Below are positions 1 to 5,162 of a DNA stretch of 5,634 bases, in pieces. Made by a program: the position numbers and the translations under genes. How positions within the stretch are numbered: position 1 is the first letter of the stretch; every line of letters begins with the position of its first letter. The stretch comes from an uncultured Pelosinus sp. (GTDB lineage: Bacteria; Bacillota; Negativicutes; UMGS1260). Below the pieces are notes generated by a model that was not told the DNA's origin, ran no database searches, and saw only the letters and a list, made by a program, of their open reading frames with translations. The stretch lies in NCBI GenBank assembly GCA_900550105.1, contig URQW01000147.1:1-5634 (forward strand). Reading direction: 5' to 3'.

Positions 1-1140
1 GCTGTTCATCAGTTAGCGAAAGAAGGCGAAGAACTTTGCGGCGACCGCGTGGAGATTGTACGGACGCCAGACTCGACGATTATCGTTTTATCGGATGGAT
101 TGGGAAGTGGGGTCAAGGCTAATATTTTGGCAACGATGACCACAAAAATTGCTGCTTCCTTGTTAAAGCGGGGCATTGCGTTAGATGAAGTTGTCGATAC
201 CATAACGGAAACTTTACCTGTTTGTAAAGTCCGAAAAATTGCTTATTCTACGCTGCATATTATTGAGATTCACGCCAGCGGTGAGACGACGGTTATTGAA
301 TTTGACTCGCCACCGACTTTTTTGGCTCGCGGGCGCCATGTCTTACCTTTTCCTACTAAAGAAAGAAGCGTCGGGAATAAAACGATTAAGATAGGCCAGA
401 TGCTTTTGACGGAGACTGATGCACTTTTAGTTGTTAGCGATGGTGTTATCCATGCTGGTATTGGGGGACTATTAAGTCTTGGCTGGGGCTGGCAGGGCGT
501 TTGCGACTATGTAAAAGAGCGATTGCAGGAAGATACAGTAGGCGAAGCGGAGCAGTTAACGGCAGAAAGAATCAGTCAATTTGTTATTGATGCCTGCGAT
601 GGTTACTATTTAGGTAAACCTGGCGATGATACGACTGTAGTTACAGCTAAGTTACGCTATCCTAGAGAGCTTGTTTTATTCACAGGACCGCCTGCCCGAG
701 AACAGGATGATGAAAAGACGGTACAACGCTTTTTACGCCTGCCTGGCAAAAAAGTGATTTCTGGCGGGACAACGGCCAATATTTTTAGCCGCATTACTTG
801 TCGTCCACTTTCTGTTGATCTTAATTACTATGATTCGGAAGTGCCACCAATTTGTTATATTTCAGATATTGATCTTGTGACAGAAGGTGTGTTAACCTTA
901 AACAGGGTTGTAGAAAAGTTGGCAACAGGTCGTCGTCAGCGGGGAAAAGACGGAGCGACTTTACTTGCCAATCTGCTTTGGGAAGCTGATACAATTACGA
1001 TTTTAGCAGGAAAAGCAGTAAATCCAGCCCACCAGAACCCGAACTTTCCCGGACATATTCATATTAAAAGTCAAGTTGTAGAAAAGTTAATTGAACAATT
1101 AAAAGCAATGGGAAAGCATGTGGTTGTGGAATGGTTGTAA
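1..1140 (+). CDS. SpoIIE/PP2C-family serine/threonine protein phosphatase, 5' end outside window
   Basis: Predicted soluble metal-dependent phosphatase that removes phosphate from serine or threonine of an unknown partner. Frame 1 is open from base 1 (AVHQLAKEGEELCGD...), so the GTG at 49 is internal and the true start lies just left of the window; homologues as I recall them begin only about ten residues earlier. Visible PP2C metal-binding motifs, numbered from the first residue here, are SDGLGSGVKA at 31-40 (D32), VSDGV at 145-149 (D147) and PGDDTT at 207-212 (D209, D210). Residues after about 222 form a second domain with a GGTT at 255-258 and NPAHQNPNFP at 341-350; I cannot assign it. C13 (ELCGD) and C75 (LPVCKVR) sit in motif-like stretches and could be redox-sensitive, which is speculation. 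No membrane segment or sporulation SpoIIE N-terminal domain is seen. It is 30 bp upstream of a ferredoxin gene and in the same operon as a hydrogenase, so a redox- or H2-linked signalling role is inferred. Confidence 0.88.
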   Translation, partial: AVHQLAKEGEELCGDRVEIVRTPDSTIIVLSDGLGSGVKANILATMTTKIAASLLKRGIALDEVVDTITETLPVCKVRKIAYSTLHIIEIHASGETTVIEFDSPPTFLARGRHVLPFPTKERSVGNKTIKIGQMLLTETDALLVVSDGVIHAGIGGLLSLGWGWQGVCDYVKERLQEDTVGEAEQLTAERISQFVIDACDGYYLGKPGDDTTVVTAKLRYPRELVLFTGPPAREQDDEKTVQRFLRLPGKKVISGGTTANIFSRITCRPLSVDLNYYDSEVPPICYISDIDLVTEGVLTLNRVVEKLATGRRQRGKDGATLLANLLWEADTITILAGKAVNPAHQNPNFPGHIHIKSQVVEKLIEQLKAMGKHVVVEWL

Positions 1141-1156
1141 AAGTATTTAATAAGGT

Positions 1157-1161
1157 AGGAG
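1157..1161 (+). promoter_or_regulatory. Shine-Dalgarno site deciding the ferredoxin start
   Basis: AGGAG lies 9 nt before the ATG at 1171 but directly abuts the in-frame ATG at 1162. The spacing therefore favours 1171 over 1162 as the start. An AAGG at 1152-1155 lies 6 nt before 1162 and keeps the longer form possible. Confidence 0.6.
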
Positions 1162-1170
1162 ATGACAAGT

Positions 1171-1428
1171 ATGGCCGATAATAATAAAGTATTGATAGAG
1201 ATTTGTCTCGGGACTTCTTGCCACCTGTTAGGTGCCGAAGATGTATTGGATGCAGTAAAACGATTGCCCCCAGAAAAACAGGAAAAGATTCAATTGGAAG
1301 CTGTAACCTGCTTAAAGAATTGTGGCAAAGGGCCAAATGTAAAAGTCAATGGAATGCTTTTATCTGATGTTACGCCAGAAAAACTTCTTGGTGTAATTGA
1401 AGAACATATAAATAAATTAGGGGTCTAA
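1171..1428 (+). CDS. Stand-alone thioredoxin-like [2Fe-2S] ferredoxin (NuoE/HydC-type)
   Basis: Small electron carrier of 85 residues (88 if the ATG at 1162 is used). Its cysteine pattern is C12-x4-C17 (ICLGTSCHLLG) and C47-x3-C51 (TCLKNCGKGPNV), the four-ligand [2Fe-2S] signature of the thioredoxin-like ferredoxin family that includes NuoE and the small subunits of bifurcating [FeFe] hydrogenases. It lacks the N-terminal helical part of a full NuoE (about 150-170 residues), so it is the bare ferredoxin domain. It is cytoplasmic, with no signal peptide. It lies 30 bp after the phosphatase gene and 13 bp before the hydrogenase gene, so co-transcription is very likely. The natural inference is that it passes electrons to or from the hydrogenase, or reports redox state to the phosphatase; the sequence does not choose between them. 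The start at 1171 was chosen on Shine-Dalgarno spacing. Confidence 0.88.
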   Translation: MADNNKVLIEICLGTSCHLLGAEDVLDAVKRLPPEKQEKIQLEAVTCLKNCGKGPNVKVNGMLLSDVTPEKLLGVIEEHINKLGV

Positions 1429-1429
1429 G

Positions 1430-1435
1430 AGGAGG
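1430..1435 (+). promoter_or_regulatory. Strong Shine-Dalgarno of the hydrogenase gene
   Basis: AGGAGG within GAGGAGGAG starts directly after the ferredoxin stop codon and is 6 nt from the ATG at 1442. It is close to the full anti-SD complement, which suggests efficient translation and fixes the hydrogenase start. Confidence 0.8.
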
Positions 1436-1441
1436 AGCAGA

Positions 1442-2938
1442 ATGGCTCAAGTAACTGAAGTTGGAAAGATTAGAAGAAAGGTTTTTGCAGAAATTGCAAA
1501 ATTAACCTATGAAGGAACTCTTTCCGAAAAGGTAGATGAAATTATTCAAACTGTAGTAACCGAAGATGGTCCGCGCTATCGTTGCTGTGTTCATAAAGAA
1601 CGGGCTGTGTTGGCTGATCGTATAAAAATAGCTTTAAGTCAGCCTCAAGATGTGGATTTACATGAAGCGGCAAAACACGCTTTGGCCGGTGAAATGGCTG
1701 ATCTGCCGATTGTGAATGTTATGCCAGAAGCTTGTGATGGCTGCCCCATAGATAAATTTATTGTTACTGACGCTTGTCGCAATTGCGTTGCTCATAACTG
1801 CATTAACAGCTGTCCTAAAAATGCGATTATGGTTGTGCAAAATAGAGCATACATTGACAAAACGAAGTGTGTTGAATGTGGTATGTGCAAACGCTCTTGC
1901 CAGTATGGTGCGATTATTGAAATCAGTCGTCCTTGCGAACGCGCTTGCGATATTAAGGCGATTAAAGCAGGACACGATCGGAAAGCGGTGATTGATTCCG
2001 AGAAATGTGTTAGTTGCGGTGCATGCAAAATAGCTTGTCCTTTTGGCGCTATTTCGGATCGTTCGATGATTGTTCAAGTGATTGAAAAAATGAAAACGCA
2101 TAAGGTTGTAGCGATGCTTGCACCCGCTTTTATCGGCCAATTTGGTCCGAAAGTGCGGACCGGGCAAGTCATTGAAGCAATGAAGCAACTCGGCTTTGCT
2201 GAAGTTTATGAAGCATCCTTCGGCGCGGATATTGTAGCAATTGAAGAAACGAAAGAGTTTCTTGCTGTGAAAGATGAACAACCATTCTTAACGACATCAT
2301 GCTGCCCTGCTTTTGCGGGAATGGTCAAAAAACATATGCCTGATATTGCGAGCAATGTTTCGACAACAGTATCGCCAATGGTTGCGACTGGTCGGGTAAT
2401 TAAACATGCTGAGCCTGATACCATGGTCGTCTTTATGGGCCCTTGTATTGCGAAAAAGGGCGAAGGCCTTGCAAACAGCGAATATATTGATTTTGTTCTG
2501 ACCTTTGAAGAAGCTGCGGCTATGATGGTTGGTAAAGGCATTAATGTAGCGGAAATGACTGATAGCGAGTACGTGTCGATGGCGTCGCGCGATGGCAATG
2601 TTTTTGCTCGGGCTGGCGGAGTTATGCAGGCTGTATTAGGAACTGTCGGTGAACTCGCGCCGGAAACGGAAGTAAAAGGACAGCGCAGTGAAGGTTTAGG
2701 CGAGTGCAAAATGACGCTCTTAAAAATGAAAACTGGCAAGCTAGAAGCGAATTTCTTTGAAGGAATGGCTTGTTTAGGCGGCTGCGTTGGCGGTCCAGGA
2801 ACTTTAGCAGATCTTCGCGTAACGACGAAGTTAGTTGATAATTATGCGGCTACATCACCTTTAAAGGTTTCACCGGAAAATCAAAAAGCCGTTGATGAAA
2901 TTGAAAAATCAATCAGTTTCCACCATCACCACGAGTAA
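1442..2938 (+). CDS. [FeFe] hydrogenase, monomeric, ferredoxin-domain-rich, group B-like
   Basis: Cytoplasmic hydrogenase of 498 residues that interconverts protons and electrons with H2, or senses H2. Residues 1-95 are a helical N-terminal region with a C48-C49 pair (YRCCVHKERA). Iron-sulfur motifs follow: C98/C101; C112-x2-C115-x4-C120-x3-C124-P; C143-x2-C146-x2-C149-x3-C153; C165/C169; and C189-x2-C192-x2-C195-x3-C199-P. They imply at least three [4Fe-4S] clusters. The H-cluster domain runs from about 210 to 470 with all three signatures: L1 TSCCPAF (285-291, proton-relay C287 and ligand C288), L2 MGPCIAKKGE (332-341, C335) and L3 EGMACLGGCVGGPG (440-453, C444 and C448). Compared with the textbook L1 TSCCPxW, the tryptophan is replaced by F291; with the N-terminal region this points to the group B subfamily (family knowledge, not computed). 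The protein ends in SFHHHHE, a natural histidine tail. It is the last gene of its operon. The maturases HydE, HydF and HydG, needed to build the H-cluster, are not in the window. Confidence 0.95.
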   Translation: MAQVTEVGKIRRKVFAEIAKLTYEGTLSEKVDEIIQTVVTEDGPRYRCCVHKERAVLADRIKIALSQPQDVDLHEAAKHALAGEMADLPIVNVMPEACDGCPIDKFIVTDACRNCVAHNCINSCPKNAIMVVQNRAYIDKTKCVECGMCKRSCQYGAIIEISRPCERACDIKAIKAGHDRKAVIDSEKCVSCGACKIACPFGAISDRSMIVQVIEKMKTHKVVAMLAPAFIGQFGPKVRTGQVIEAMKQLGFAEVYEASFGADIVAIEETKEFLAVKDEQPFLTTSCCPAFAGMVKKHMPDIASNVSTTVSPMVATGRVIKHAEPDTMVVFMGPCIAKKGEGLANSEYIDFVLTFEEAAAMMVGKGINVAEMTDSEYVSMASRDGNVFARAGGVMQAVLGTVGELAPETEVKGQRSEGLGECKMTLLKMKTGKLEANFFEGMACLGGCVGGPGTLADLRVTTKLVDNYAATSPLKVSPENQKAVDEIEKSISFHHHHE

Positions 2939-2961
2939 CTGTTCACTCTAGTAACTTTGCG

Positions 2962-3000
2962 GGGAGATTTGTCTATCAGGCAAGTCTCCCTTTTCTTTTA
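2962..3000 (+). terminator. Intrinsic terminator after the hydrogenase gene
   Basis: A 10-bp stem (GGGAGATTTG at 2962-2971 with CAAGTCTCCC at 2981-2990, one G-U wobble) has a 9-nt loop and is followed by TTTTCTTTT at 2991-2999. It begins 23 bp after the hydrogenase stop codon and closes the phosphatase-ferredoxin-hydrogenase operon. Confidence 0.92.
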
Positions 3001-3008
3001 AGGGTAAA

Positions 3009-3038
3009 TTGACAAAGCGGCGGGAAAACCTGTATACT
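3009..3038 (+). promoter_or_regulatory. Sigma-A promoter of yebC
   Basis: A perfect -35 TTGACA (3009-3014) and a -10 TATACT (3033-3038) are 18 nt apart. Transcription should start near 3045, just after the preceding terminator, giving a leader of about 110 nt before yebC. This marks a clean operon boundary. Confidence 0.82.
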
Positions 3039-3093
3039 ATTTCTTAGACGTTCGAAAATGTGAACCGAGATAAATAAAGTGTAAGTAAATGAT

Positions 3094-3128
3094 CAGGCGG
3101 CTTTAGATAGCACGTTTAAAGTTGCCTG
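3094..3128 (+). promoter_or_regulatory. 12-bp leader hairpin in the yebC 5' UTR
   Basis: CAGGCGGCTTTA (3094-3105) pairs with TAAAGTTGCCTG (3117-3128) over 12 bp, including two G-U wobbles, around an 11-nt loop. No T-run follows, so it is not a terminator. It ends 16 nt before the yebC Shine-Dalgarno. It matches no riboswitch or T-box that I recognise. It could stabilise the mRNA, bind a protein, or be incidental. Confidence 0.5.
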
Positions 3129-3157
3129 CTTAACCATGTCTGAGAGGAGATTTATGC

Positions 3158-3898
3158 ATGTCAGGACATTCTAAATGGGCTAATATTAAACACAAAAAGG
3201 GAAGAATGGATGCTCTTCGCGGCAAAATCACGACGAAGATTAGTCGGGAGATTACCGTAGCAGTACGTATGGGTGGAGCTGATCCTACCGGAAATATGCG
3301 TTTAAAACTTGTACTGCAAAAGGCGAAAGCAAATAATATTCCGAAAGAAAATATTCAAAGAGCCATCCAAAAAGGGCAAGGCGGTTTAGATGGCGCCAAT
3401 TATGAAGAAATCGTATATGAAGGCTATGGCCCTGGCGGCGTAGCTGTTATGATTGAGATTGTAACTGATAATCGGAACCGTACAGCGGCTGATATTCGTC
3501 ACATTTTTTCCAAGAATGGCGGGAATCTAGGCGAAGGCGGCTGTGTCGCCTGGATGTTTAAGCAAAAAGGACTATTTGTAATTGATGCAGCTGGAAAAAG
3601 TGAAGAAGATTTAATGATGCTGGTACTTGACGCTGGTGCGGAAGATATAAAAACAGAAGACGAATCATTTGAAATTATTACAACACCAGAAGATTTTGAA
3701 GCCGTTCAAAAGGTTTTGGAAGAGAATCAAATTGAATGTGAAGCAGCGGAAATCGCTATGATTCCAGAAACGACAGTGGATTTGCCGGAAGACGACGCAA
3801 CGAAAATGATGCGGTTGCTTGAAGTTCTGGAAGAACATGATGATGTGCAAAATGTATATTCAAACTTTAATATGCCTGATGATGAGGATGAAGAATAA
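3158..3898 (+). CDS. yebC: YebC/TACO1 family protein (YebC/PmpR regulator or translation factor)
   Basis: Complete YebC-family protein of 246 residues, the usual family length. The N-terminus MSGHSKWANIKHKKGRMDA is the family hallmark, followed by KITTKISREITVAVRMGG, NIPKENIQRAIQKG (61-74) and YEGYGPGGVAVMIEIVTDNRNRT (87-109); the last part reads VQNVYSNF before an acidic tail (PDDEDEE). The family was long annotated as DNA-binding regulators (PmpR). Its mitochondrial member TACO1 and some bacterial members are reported to help ribosomes through proline-rich stretches, so the role is better given as translation-related with uncertain regulator activity. The start ATG at 3158 has AGGAG 8 nt upstream; the out-of-frame ATG at 3154 is not used for this protein. 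It has its own promoter and leader. Proximity to ruvC and ruvA is conserved in many bacteria, but no shared mechanism is visible. Confidence 0.95.
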   Translation: MSGHSKWANIKHKKGRMDALRGKITTKISREITVAVRMGGADPTGNMRLKLVLQKAKANNIPKENIQRAIQKGQGGLDGANYEEIVYEGYGPGGVAVMIEIVTDNRNRTAADIRHIFSKNGGNLGEGGCVAWMFKQKGLFVIDAAGKSEEDLMMLVLDAGAEDIKTEDESFEIITTPEDFEAVQKVLEENQIECEAAEIAMIPETTVDLPEDDATKMMRLLEVLEEHDDVQNVYSNFNMPDDEDEE

Positions 3899-3902
3899 AG
3901 TT

Positions 3903-3931
3903 TTGCCAGATTTTTTCAGTCTATGTATAAA
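3903..3931 (+). promoter_or_regulatory. Probable sigma-A promoter upstream of the BofC-like gene
   Basis: TTGCCA (3903-3908) and TATAAA (3926-3931) are separated by an ideal 17 nt, starting 5 bp after the yebC stop codon. Initiation would fall near 3938, leaving about 48 nt of leader that contains the whole left arm of the hairpin over the next start codon. The gene might also be read from the yebC promoter. No convincing forespore-type (sigma-F/G) promoter was noticed. Confidence 0.5.
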
Positions 3932-3954
3932 ACAGTAAAAATATGGTTATGACT

Positions 3955-4000
3955 AAGGCAACACAAAACAGAAGGAGTGTTTTTGATGTTGCCTTTTTTT
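3955..4000 (+). terminator. Terminator-like hairpin overlapping the BofC-like start codon
   Basis: AAGGCAACA (3955-3963) is a perfect 9-bp inverted repeat with TGTTGCCTT (3987-3995). Inside it, AAAACA (3965-3970) pairs with TGTTTT (3978-3983). This leaves the 7-nt apical loop GAAGGAG (3971-3977), which is the Shine-Dalgarno of the next gene. The right arm begins in the ATG (3986-3988) and runs into seven T's (3994-4000). It could act as the yebC terminator, as an attenuator of the next gene, or as a translation switch. The pairing is seen directly; the function is inferred. Confidence 0.5.
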
Positions 4001-4558
4001 CAGTCTCCTAAGCGAAGGTTCTATTTTGGCTTGAGTCTGCTTATTTTTAGTTTTATACTGGCTTTTTCTTTATATATATTTCCCTTATGGCAAAGAGAAC
4101 AGCAAGATCTTTTCTTTTTGCAGACTGTAAAGCAAGACGGTAAGATCAAGGTTACAGAGAATACGGAGATTACTCAGACCATTCATTATACAAAATGTGG
4201 CGATGAGGAAGTATTTCGTACAACGCCGACAGAAAATCTATTGGGAATGAATTATGAGCAAATTGCGAAGATGTATCCGAATTGGACTATTGAGCAATTT
4301 GACAGTGATAAAATTATGCTGAGCCTAACGGTAGATAGTTACTGCCGAGAACATGCCAACAATATGTTTATTGGCTTAAATGGGGAGTATGTCGCTGTTT
4401 TTTATGGAAAACCCGGCGATAAAGCGATTGTAAAAGAAACGACAAAGATTGCTGCAAGCTCTCTTATGCCGCAAGATGTTGCAGAACTGCAGCAAGGCAT
4501 TGTTGTACAGACGCGGGAAGAATTGATGCGAACATTAGAAGGGCTTCAATCGCGCTGA
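3986..4558 (+). CDS. BofC-like membrane-anchored protein (BofC C-terminal domain)
   Basis: Protein of 190 residues with a short basic N-terminus (SPKRR), one hydrophobic segment at about 13-33 that should act as signal anchor or uncleaved signal, and an extracytoplasmic remainder. The C-terminal part (about 126-188: IGLNGEYVAVFYGKPGD, then LMPQDVAELQQGIVVQ...EEL) resembles the BofC C-terminal domain. In Bacillus, BofC is exported from the forespore and restrains the SpoIVB protease that triggers pro-sigma-K processing; that role is family knowledge from a distant relative. Two cysteines outside the membrane, C71 (TKCGDEE) and C120 (SYCREH), could form a disulfide. The ATG at 3986 was chosen because AAGGAG (3972-3977) is 8 nt upstream; the GTG at 3977 overlaps that site. 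The neighbourhood supports the call, since bofC precedes ruvA in Bacillus. A terminator follows the gene. Confidence 0.72.
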   Translation: MLPFFQSPKRRFYFGLSLLIFSFILAFSLYIFPLWQREQQDLFFLQTVKQDGKIKVTENTEITQTIHYTKCGDEEVFRTTPTENLLGMNYEQIAKMYPNWTIEQFDSDKIMLSLTVDSYCREHANNMFIGLNGEYVAVFYGKPGDKAIVKETTKIAASSLMPQDVAELQQGIVVQTREELMRTLEGLQSR

Positions 4559-4570
4559 GTCAATCGGCAG

Positions 4571-4603
4571 AAACGGGTTATGGCAACCCGTTTTTTTCTT
4601 TTT
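4571..4603 (+). terminator. Intrinsic terminator after the BofC-like gene
   Basis: AAACGGGTT (4571-4579) pairs perfectly with AACCCGTTT (4585-4593) around a 5-nt ATGGC loop, followed by TTTTTTTCTTTTT. It starts 12 bp after the stop codon and separates the BofC-like gene from ruvC, so ruvCA needs its own promoter or read-through. Confidence 0.92.
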
Positions 4604-4626
4604 GGAGGAGCTGTTAGCGGCTTTGT

Positions 4627-4640
4627 CGAATATATTTTCG
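4627..4640 (+). promoter_or_regulatory. Possible degenerate LexA/SOS box before ruvC
   Basis: CGAATATATTTTCG has the CGAA-N6-TTCG arms and 14-bp length of the Gram-positive LexA box (CGAAC-N4-GTTCG), but the inner C and G are both T. It overlaps a -10-like TATATT (4631-4636), for which no good -35 is seen at normal spacing. ruvAB is SOS-controlled in Bacillus, which makes the position suggestive. The match is weak. Confidence 0.22.
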
Positions 4641-4664
4641 CAGGAAAGGGGCGAATGGTAAGAA

Positions 4665-5162
4665 ATGATTACACTTGGCATTGACCCCGGGACCGCTATT
4701 TGCGGCTATGGGATTATCGAAATGGTTGGAAATCGCTATAAGGCGATTGCTTATGGCGCAATCCAGACAAGCCCCAAACTAGAACAAGCAGAGCGATTGA
4801 AGATTATTTATCATGATTTACAGGAAATTATCCAGACCTACCAGCCTGAGTGTATGGGCGTGGAAATGCTCTTTTTTAATAAAAACGTGACAACGGCCAT
4901 TACCGTAGGTCAGGCAAGGGGCGTTGTTCTGTTAAGTGCGGCACAGCAGAATCTTTCTATTTGCGAATATACGCCGTTGCAAGTGAAACAATCTGTAGTG
5001 GGTTATGGCAAAGCGACGAAAGAACAAGTTATTTATATGACGCAAAAATTATTGAATCTGCCGAAAAAGCCACATCCTGATGATGTGGCCGATGCTTTGG
5101 CTATTGCGATTTGCACGGCTAATTGTCAAAGCAGCCGCGGCGTATGGGAGAAGCTGTTATGA
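4665..5162 (+). CDS. ruvC: Crossover junction endodeoxyribonuclease RuvC
   Basis: Holliday-junction resolvase of 165 residues, within the normal size range, acting as a dimer that nicks symmetric strands of four-way DNA junctions with Mg2+ during recombinational repair. The acidic catalytic set of the RNase H-like fold is complete: D7 (MITLGIDPGT), E67 (GVEMLFFNKN), and D140 and D143 (PHPDDVADALAIA). F70-F71 match the conserved aromatic position near the active site, and TVGQARGVVLL is typical. The start is fixed: an in-frame TAA at 4659-4661 lies immediately upstream, so the ATG at 4665 is the first possible start. Its Shine-Dalgarno (AAAGGGG, ending at 4651) is a rather long 13 nt away, suggesting modest initiation. 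It overlaps ruvA by 4 nt and is expected to be co-transcribed with ruvA and an off-window ruvB. Confidence 0.97.
   Translation: MITLGIDPGTAICGYGIIEMVGNRYKAIAYGAIQTSPKLEQAERLKIIYHDLQEIIQTYQPECMGVEMLFFNKNVTTAITVGQARGVVLLSAAQQNLSICEYTPLQVKQSVVGYGKATKEQVIYMTQKLLNLPKKPHPDDVADALAIAICTANCQSSRGVWEKLL

Noticed and set aside
49..51. GTG as the start codon of the phosphatase gene
   Set aside because: The frame is open from base 1 and encodes family-typical residues (KEGEELCGD) upstream of it, and there is no Shine-Dalgarno before it, so the gene starts outside the window.
1..1140. The phosphatase as the sporulation protein SpoIIE itself
   Set aside because: The frame enters the phosphatase domain within a few residues and has a different C-terminal domain, with no multi-pass membrane region, so it is a relative and not SpoIIE.
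1064..1336. Minus-strand open frame of 90 codons across the phosphatase-ferredoxin junction
   Set aside because: It is antisense to two confidently assigned genes and has no recognisable features.
1658..2281. Long minus-strand open frame (207 codons) opposite the hydrogenase gene
   Set aside because: It lies entirely antisense to the cysteine-rich hydrogenase region, its protein is low-complexity in appearance with no recognisable domain, and the + strand gene is unambiguous.
2206..2739. Minus-strand open frame of 177 codons opposite the H-cluster domain
   Set aside because: It is antisense to highly conserved hydrogenase motifs and shows no domain or independent start signals, so it is a shadow of the coding strand.
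3050..3065. GTTC-N8-GAAC in the yebC leader as a LexA box
   Set aside because: The half-sites are in the opposite order to the Gram-positive box (GAAC-N4-GTTC) and the spacing is wrong.
3045..3157. yebC leader as a T-box or known riboswitch
   Set aside because: There is no T-box core sequence, no terminator/antiterminator pair and no riboswitch consensus that I recognise, only a single hairpin.
3136..3174. A 12-codon upstream open frame overlapping the yebC start
   Set aside because: The first ATG has no Shine-Dalgarno, and the second ATG in the same frame (3154) is only 4 nt from the yebC site. Regulation by it cannot be supported.
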